A stretch of 18,384 bases of DNA from DATBIO01 sp036556965. Its GTDB lineage: Bacteria; Acidobacteriota; Vicinamibacteria; Fen-336. The stretch lies in contig DATBIO010000302.1 of NCBI GenBank assembly GCA_036556965.1, forward strand, positions 1 through 18,384, in the 5' to 3' direction. Shown piece after piece: positions 14,039 through 18,384 of this stretch; position 1 is the first letter of the stretch, and every line of letters starts with the position of its first letter. The notes beneath the pieces were generated by a model. It was not told the origin of the DNA and did not search any database. It saw nothing but the letters and a program-made list of their open reading frames with translations. The position numbers and the translations under genes are program-made.

Positions 14039-15025
14039 ATGAGGGTCCTCGTCACGGGGGGCGCGGGCTACATCGGGAGCCACGCCGTCCGCGAGCTCGC
14101 CGAGGCCGGGCACGAGGTCTCGGTGCTGGACGACCTCTCGCACGGCCACCGGGACGCCGTCCCCGCGGCCACGCGCCTGGTGCGGGGCGACCTGGGGGAC
14201 GCCGAGTCGCTGCGGCGGGCCCTGGAGGGCGCGGAGGCCGTCCTCCACTTCGCCGGCCTGCTGAGCGTGGCGGAGTCGGTGGCGCGCCCCGGCGCCTACT
14301 GGGCCACCAACGTGGCCAAGGGGCTGGCCCTCCTCGAGGCCATGCGCGCGGAGGGCGTGGCGCGCATCGTGTTCAGCTCGACCTGCGCCGTCTACGGCAT
14401 GCCCGTGCGCGAGGCCATGGACGAGGACCACCCGCAGGAGCCCATCAACCCCTACGGCGCGAGCAAGATGGCCTTCGAGCGCGTGCTGGCCGACCACGCC
14501 CGCGCCGGCCAGCTCCAGGCCATCGCCCTGCGCTACTTCAACGCCGCCGGCTGCCATACCGACGGCACGCTGGGCGAGGACCATCGCCCCGAGGAGCACC
14601 TGGTGCCGCGCGCCCTGGACGCGGCCCTGGGCCGGGGGCCGGCCCTCACCATCCACGGCGAGGACTACGACACGCCCGACGGCACCTGCGTGCGGGACTA
14701 CATCCACGTGCAGGACCTGGCGCGGGCCCACGTCCTGGCCCTGGGCGCCTTCGGGGACGAGCCGTTCCAGGCGTTCAACCTGGGCACGGGGCACGGCCAC
14801 TCCGTGCGCGAGGTCGTGCAGACGGTGGAGCGCGTGGTGGGGCGGCCGGTGCCGGCGGCGGTGGGTCCGCGCCGGCCGGGGGATCCCCCCCGCCTGGTGG
14901 CCGCGGTGGGCCGGGGCCGCGACCGCCTGGCCTTCACCGTGCATCAGGGCGAGCTGGCGCGGATCGTGGAGACCGCGCTGCGCTGGCGGCGGGACCATCC
15001 CGGGGGGTACGGGCCCCGGGGCTGA
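14039..15025 (+). CDS. galE: UDP-glucose 4-epimerase
   Basis: Cytosolic NAD-dependent SDR enzyme interconverting UDP-glucose and UDP-galactose. The 328-residue product has TGGAGYIGSH (6-15) at the NAD site, SSTCAVYG (113-120) and the catalytic Tyr-x3-Lys pair in NPYGASK (Y139, K143). It also has LRYFNAAGCHTDGTLGEDH, the GalE-type substrate loop, and IHGEDYDTPDGTCVRDYIHV (residues about 205-224), which is diagnostic of GalE rather than other epimerases. The ATG at 14039 is 24 bp after ugd, so the two are probably one operon. No strong ribosome site is seen. Activity on UDP-N-acetyl sugars as well cannot be excluded. A GC hairpin follows the stop codon. Confidence 0.95.
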   Translation: MRVLVTGGAGYIGSHAVRELAEAGHEVSVLDDLSHGHRDAVPAATRLVRGDLGDAESLRRALEGAEAVLHFAGLLSVAESVARPGAYWATNVAKGLALLEAMRAEGVARIVFSSTCAVYGMPVREAMDEDHPQEPINPYGASKMAFERVLADHARAGQLQAIALRYFNAAGCHTDGTLGEDHRPEEHLVPRALDAALGRGPALTIHGEDYDTPDGTCVRDYIHVQDLARAHVLALGAFGDEPFQAFNLGTGHGHSVREVVQTVERVVGRPVPAAVGPRRPGDPPRLVAAVGRGRDRLAFTVHQGELARIVETALRWRRDHPGGYGPRG

Positions 15026-15032
15026 GCGCGGG

Positions 15033-15062
15033 TTGCCGGCGCGCCGCGGCGCCGGCTATAAT
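15033..15062 (+). promoter_or_regulatory. Sigma70-like promoter of the ABC exporter operon
   Basis: A -35 TTGCCG (15033-15038) and a perfect -10 TATAAT (15057-15062) are spaced by 18 nt. This is the clearest promoter in the window and TATAAT stands out in such GC-rich DNA. Transcription should begin near 15069. The predicted leader has a small hairpin (GGGCT at 15076-15080 with AGCCC at 15086-15090) followed by AAGGAG at 15099-15104. Confidence 0.7.
15035..15056 (+). terminator. GC palindrome after galE, inside the promoter spacer
   Basis: GCCGGCGC (15035-15042) and GCGCCGGC (15049-15056) form a perfect 8-bp stem with a 6-nt loop, 9 bp after the galE stop. It may end galE transcription, although no T-run follows. 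It also overlaps the -35 and fills the spacer of the next promoter, so a repressor-binding operator is an alternative reading. Confidence 0.4.
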
Positions 15063-15098
15063 CAACGGTCATTCTGGGCTGCTAAAGCCCGTCCCCGC

Positions 15099-15104
15099 AA
15101 GGAG
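15099..15104 (+). promoter_or_regulatory. Shine-Dalgarno sequence of the ABC exporter, start codon unclear
   Basis: AAGGAG is followed after 10 nt by ATA (15115), in frame with the exporter, where an ATG, GTG or TTG would be expected. It is the only strong ribosome site between the promoter and the conserved part of the gene. It supports initiation near 15115 rather than at the internal ATG 15340. Confidence 0.6.
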
Positions 15105-15114
15105 ATCGGTCACC

Positions 15115-16965
15115 ATAGCCCTCCCGGCTGCGCCCCCTGCCACGTCCCTCGGGGCCGCACCCCGTCCGCGCAGCCCGCGGCCGTGGTCGCGGAAGCTCAC
15201 CGCCTGGCTCGACGAGGCGCGGCGCGAAGCGCGCCTGTTCGGCCGGCTCTTCGCGTACGCGCGGCCCTACCGCGCCCTGCTCCTCACGTCCTGGCTCGCC
15301 ACCGCCGGCTACGCGGCGGCCAGCGGCGCCCTGGTCGGCATGGTGGAGCCGATCTTCGACAAGGTCCTGATCCAGAGCATCAACGTGGGGCAGGTGGCCC
15401 TCACCATCATCCTGCTCTACTTCCTCAAGGGCCTCTGCTCCTACCTCTCCACGACGCTGGTGGCGGACGCCGGCCAGCGCGCGGTGACCGACCTGCGCGT
15501 CCAGCTCTACGACCACGTGCTGAACCAGTCGTTCAGCTTCCTGGGACGCAACAGCACCGGCTCCCTCATGAGCCACATCACCACGGACGTGGAGCGCATC
15601 CAGCACGCCGTGTCGGAGATGGCGGGGGACCTCCTGAAGGAGGGGCTCACCGTGCTGGCCCTCCTGGTGGTCCTCTTCAGCCAGGACTGGCGCCTCGCCC
15701 TGATCTCGCTGGTGGGGATGCCGGGGGCCTTCTACCCCCTGGTCCGCCTGGGCCGGCGCCTGCGCGCCTCCAACGAGACCTCCCTGCGGCGGTGGCGTGA
15801 CATCTCGCAGATCCTGCAGGAGACCATCTCGGGCTTCCGCGTGGTGAAGGCCTTCGGCATGGAGCTGTTCGAGAGCGGCCGCTTCCGCCGCGCCGCCCGC
15901 CGCCTCCTCACCGTGAACATGCGCATCACGCGCACGAGCGCGGTGCTCCCCCCCCTCATGGAGCTGGTGGGGGGCATCGCCCTGGTGGGGGCCCTCTTCT
16001 ACGGCAGCGGGGAGATCCGGGCCGGCCGCCTGACCCCCGGCCAGTTCACCGCCTTCCTGGCCGCGCTCTTCGCCATGTACACGCCGGTCAAGCGCCTCTC
16101 CAAGGTCAACGCCACCCTCCAGGGGGCCATGGCCGCCGGCGAGCGCGTCTTCGAGGTCCTGGACACCCACCTCGAGGTCACGGAGTCGGCCTCGGCCGTG
16201 CCCCTGCCGCGCATGCAGAGCGAGGTCGAGTACCGCGACGTGGGCTTCCGCTACGCCGACGCCGACGGGATCGTGCTGCGCCGGGTGAGCTTCAGCGCGC
16301 GCGCGGGCGAGGTGGTGGCCATCGTGGGCACGAGCGGGGCGGGCAAGACCACCCTCATGAACCTGCTCCCGCGCTTCTACGACGTGAGCGAGGGCGCCAT
16401 CCTGGTGGACGGGGTGGACGTGCGCGACGTGACCCTCAAGAGCCTGCGCGAGCAGATCGGCCTCGTCACCCAGGAGACGGTGCTCTTCGACGACACCGTG
16501 CGCGCCAACATCGCCTACGGCCTGAGCGACGTGGACGAGGCGCGCATCGAGGGGGCGGCGCGGGCCGCCTTCGCCCACGACTTCATCCTGGACCTGCCGC
16601 GGCGCTACGACACCGTGATCGGCGAGCGGGGGAGCCGCCTCTCCGGCGGGCAGCGCCAGCGCATCGCCATCGCACGCGCCATCCTCAAGGACCCCCCCAT
16701 CCTCATCCTGGACGAGGCCACCTCCGCCCTCGACTCGGAGTCGGAGCGGCTGGTCCAGGAGGCGCTCTCGAACCTGATGAAGGGGCGCACCGCCCTCGTC
16801 ATCGCCCACCGCCTGGCCACCGTGCGCGGGGCCGACCGCATCATCGTCCTCGACGGGGGCGAGGTGAGCGAGACGGGCACCCACGACGAGCTGCTGCGCC
16901 GCGCGGGCGGCCTCTACAGCCGCCTCTACGAGCTGCAGTTCGCCCCCGAGGCGGCCGCGGTATGA
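15115..16965 (+). CDS. msbA: MsbA-type ABC exporter (lipid A/phospholipid flippase family); start codon non-standard
   Basis: Inner-membrane exporter with fused membrane and ATPase domains, working as a homodimer; MsbA homologues flip lipid A core or other lipids. The first standard start codon in frame is ATG 15340, but conserved sequence begins upstream: RLFGRLFAYARPYRALLLTSW and the first membrane helix are encoded at about 15232-15340. Starting at 15340 (541 residues) would remove that helix. From ATA 15115 the protein has 616 residues, normal for MsbA. The membrane domain spans roughly 15230-16150. ATPase motifs are Walker A GTSGAGKTT (from 16327), Q-loop VTQET (about 16465), signature LSGGQ (from 16639), Walker B ILILDE (from 16699) and switch histidine in IAHR (about 16807). 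ATGA joins it to yicC. An ATG-to-ATA change, a rare start codon or a CTG at 15235 are all possible. Confidence 0.85.
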   Translation: MALPAAPPATSLGAAPRPRSPRPWSRKLTAWLDEARREARLFGRLFAYARPYRALLLTSWLATAGYAAASGALVGMVEPIFDKVLIQSINVGQVALTIILLYFLKGLCSYLSTTLVADAGQRAVTDLRVQLYDHVLNQSFSFLGRNSTGSLMSHITTDVERIQHAVSEMAGDLLKEGLTVLALLVVLFSQDWRLALISLVGMPGAFYPLVRLGRRLRASNETSLRRWRDISQILQETISGFRVVKAFGMELFESGRFRRAARRLLTVNMRITRTSAVLPPLMELVGGIALVGALFYGSGEIRAGRLTPGQFTAFLAALFAMYTPVKRLSKVNATLQGAMAAGERVFEVLDTHLEVTESASAVPLPRMQSEVEYRDVGFRYADADGIVLRRVSFSARAGEVVAIVGTSGAGKTTLMNLLPRFYDVSEGAILVDGVDVRDVTLKSLREQIGLVTQETVLFDDTVRANIAYGLSDVDEARIEGAARAAFAHDFILDLPRRYDTVIGERGSRLSGGQRQRIAIARAILKDPPILILDEATSALDSESERLVQEALSNLMKGRTALVIAHRLATVRGADRIIVLDGGEVSETGTHDELLRRAGGLYSRLYELQFAPEAAAV

Positions 16966-17849
16966 GCGGGGTCAGCTCCATGACGGGGTTCGGCGCGGCC
17001 AGCGCGGGGGACGAGGGCGAGAAGTTCGCGGTGACCGCGCGCAGCGTGAACCACCGCTTCCTCGACCTCGGGCTGCACGTGCCCCGCCGCCTGCTCTCCC
17101 TGGAGGTGGACGTGCGCCGGCTGGTGCAGGCGCGCATCGCGCGCGGCCGCGTGGAGGTCAGCATCCAGGCCGAGACCCGGGCCTCCGACCGCCAGGTGAC
17201 GGTGGCCCCCCCCGCCTTCGTCTCCTCCGTGGTCGACGCCCTGAAGCGCATCCAGCGCGAGTACGCGCTGCCGGGCGAGGTGCGCATCGGGGACGTGGTG
17301 CGGCTCCCCGGGGTGGTGGAGGTGACGGACGGGGCCCCCGACGAGGACGGCGAGCGCCGGACGCGGCTGCTCTCGGTGGTGGACGAGGCCCTGGAGGCCC
17401 TGGTGCGGATGCGCCGCGCGGAGGGCGCGCACCTGGAGGAGGCGCTGCGCGAAGCGCTCTCCGCCATGGAGGAGGCGGCCCTGCGCATCGAGGCCCTCTC
17501 CGCCGACGAGAAGGACGCCCGCCGCGAGGCCGTGCTGGAGAGGCTGGCCGCCCTCAAGCAGGAGCTGGGGCTGGAGGACGGCCGCCTGTACCAGGAGGCG
17601 GTGAAGGCGGCGGAGCGCATGGACGTCACCGAGGAGCTGGCCCGGCTGCGCAGCCACGTGGCCCAGGCCCGCGACGCGCTGGCGGCGGGGGCGCCCTGCG
17701 GCAAGCGGCTCGACTTCCTGGCCCAGGAGATGGCGCGGGAGGCGGGGACCATCGGGGCCAAGTCCCCGTCCGCCGCCCTGGCCCACGCCGTGGTGGCGCT
17801 CAAGGGCGAGGTCGAGCGCTTCCGCGAGCAGGTGCAGAACGTTGAGTAG
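16962..17849 (+). CDS. yicC: YicC/YloC family protein (stress-related endoribonuclease family)
   Basis: Cytosolic 295-residue protein of the YicC family; E. coli YicC has been reported as an endoribonuclease acting on RNA including the small RNA RyhB. The N-terminal domain starts with SSMTGFGAAS (5-14) and has the conserved segment SVNHRFLDLGLHVPRRL (about 28-44). The C-terminal domain has RMDVTEELARLRSHV and GKRLDFLAQEMAREAGTIGAKS, the family's most conserved block, here with an alanine-glycine variant of the common REANTIGSKS. The ATG overlaps the exporter TGA by 4 nt (ATGA), which argues for translational coupling. Guanylate kinase follows directly, a common yicC-gmk arrangement. An internal GC-rich reading on the opposite strand is not a gene. 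Confidence 0.94.
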   Translation: MSGVSSMTGFGAASAGDEGEKFAVTARSVNHRFLDLGLHVPRRLLSLEVDVRRLVQARIARGRVEVSIQAETRASDRQVTVAPPAFVSSVVDALKRIQREYALPGEVRIGDVVRLPGVVEVTDGAPDEDGERRTRLLSVVDEALEALVRMRRAEGAHLEEALREALSAMEEAALRIEALSADEKDARREAVLERLAALKQELGLEDGRLYQEAVKAAERMDVTEELARLRSHVAQARDALAAGAPCGKRLDFLAQEMAREAGTIGAKSPSAALAHAVVALKGEVERFREQVQNVE

Positions 17850-18384
17850 GAGGCCCAGCGTCATCGTGGTCTCCGGGCCCTCGGGGGCGGGCAAGACGAC
17901 CATCGTCGCGCGGGTGGTGGCGGAGGTGCCCGGGCTGCGCTTCTCGATCTCGCACACCACGCGCCCCCCGCGCGCCACCGAGGCCGACGGCCGCGAGTAC
18001 CACTTCGTGGGCGACGCCGCCTTCGCCTCCCTGGTGGAGGAGGGCCGCTTCCTGGAGTGGGCCCACGTGCACGGCCGGCGCTACGGGACCTCCCGCGACG
18101 AGTACGAGGCGGCCGCGCGCGCGGGGGTGGACCTCGTCCTGGACGTGGACGTGCAGGGCGCGGACCAGATCCGCGAGCGGCTGGCGGAGGCGGTGAGCGT
18201 CATCATCGTGCCCCCCTCCTTCGGCGACCTGGAGGCGCGCCTGCGCGGGCGGCACCCGGGCGACGAGGCCCTGCTCGCGCCGCGGCTGTCCGCGGCCCTG
18301 CGCGAGCTGCGCCAGTTCGGCCGTTACGACTACGCGATCATCAACACGGACCTCGAGCACAGCGTGCTCGAGCTGAAGTCGATC
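17842..18384 (+). CDS. gmk: Guanylate kinase (3' end beyond the window)
   Basis: Cytosolic enzyme that phosphorylates GMP to GDP with ATP. The reading frame runs open to the right edge (181 codons seen of about 200). The start is a TTG at 17842 overlapping the end of yicC by 8 nt, giving SRRPSVIVVSGPSGAGKTT; the P-loop GPSGAGKTT is at residues 12-20. No ATG exists upstream of the P-loop, and the next GTG (17866) would cut the first strand. The GMP-binding block FSISHTTRPPR...DGREYHFV is present, with the SHTTR arginine, and LDVDVQGADQIRE marks the later conserved segment. The start of the C-terminal helices, ALRELRQFGRYDYAIINTDLE, is also seen. Neighbouring yicC supports the call. Confidence 0.95.
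   Translation, partial: MSRRPSVIVVSGPSGAGKTTIVARVVAEVPGLRFSISHTTRPPRATEADGREYHFVGDAAFASLVEEGRFLEWAHVHGRRYGTSRDEYEAAARAGVDLVLDVDVQGADQIRERLAEAVSVIIVPPSFGDLEARLRGRHPGDEALLAPRLSAALRELRQFGRYDYAIINTDLEHSVLELKSI

Noticed and set aside
12674..14998. A 774-codon minus-strand open frame over ugd and galE
   Set aside because: It is antisense to two enzymes with complete catalytic motifs and has low-complexity His/Gly/Arg composition.
15082..16884. A 600-codon minus-strand open frame over the ABC exporter
   Set aside because: It mirrors the exporter, whose Walker A, LSGGQ and Walker B motifs are intact; no domain is recognisable in the antisense reading.
15115..16965. A Wzm/Wzt polysaccharide exporter or toxin/peptide exporter
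   Set aside because: The membrane and ATPase domains are fused in one chain, as in MsbA; Wzm/Wzt are separate proteins, and no peptidase domain is present.
1..18384. CRISPR arrays, tRNA genes, insertion sequences or phage genes
   Set aside because: No spaced direct repeats, cloverleaf sequences, transposase motifs or terminal inverted repeats were seen by reading; only short GC palindromes occur.

Overview
The window is very GC-rich and densely coded, with codon third positions nearly all G or C (estimated by eye, not counted). It looks like a chromosomal segment from a Gram-negative bacterium, most likely an Acidobacteriota relative. The best phylum clue is a von Willebrand factor A protein of the type described as the acidobacterial VWFA-related domain. 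An MsbA-type lipid exporter and a probable outer-membrane beta-barrel fit a two-membrane cell. I see no tRNA, rRNA, insertion sequence, CRISPR array or phage gene.

Layout. (1) Bases 1-1626, plus strand: the 3' part of a CDP-alcohol phosphatidyltransferase (PgsA-like), overlapping by 4 nt an AI-2E/PerM-family membrane transporter. (2) Bases 1705-2445, plus strand: an exported, probably beta-barrel protein of unknown function, whose 3' end overlaps the convergent uxs gene. (3) Bases 2418-12606, minus strand: a compact nine-gene run. In transcription order it holds two GT4 glycosyltransferases, one GT2, a third GT4, a TPR lipoprotein-like or secreted protein, a VWFA protein, a fourth GT4, a polyprenyl-phosphate sugar-1-phosphate transferase and a UDP-glucuronate decarboxylase. 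Most junctions are overlaps or gaps under 35 bp; the only real gap is 96 bp at 9468-9563. (4) Bases 12713-15025, plus strand, divergent from the run: UDP-glucose 6-dehydrogenase and UDP-glucose 4-epimerase. (5) Bases 15033-18384, plus strand: a clear sigma70-like promoter, then an MsbA-type ABC exporter, a YicC-family protein and the 5' part of guanylate kinase, each overlapping the next.

How the genes work together. Ugd makes UDP-glucuronate, Uxs decarboxylates it to UDP-xylose and GalE makes UDP-galactose. The phosphotransferase starts a glycan on a lipid carrier, and the five glycosyltransferases extend it. This is a surface polysaccharide (exopolysaccharide, capsule or O-antigen-like) locus. 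No Wzx flippase, Wzy polymerase, Wzz/Wzc chain-length protein or Wza pore is present, so export genes should lie elsewhere. The TPR and VWFA pair in the middle of the run is the least expected part.

Points of most interest are an ABC exporter with no ATG, GTG or TTG at its apparent start (an ATA sits at a good distance after AAGGAG); GC palindromes set inside two promoter-like spacers; a hairpin covering the Shine-Dalgarno sequence of the beta-barrel gene; and the TPR-VWFA pair. Most of the window is otherwise ordinary for a polysaccharide locus, and I do not see a convincing wholly new system.
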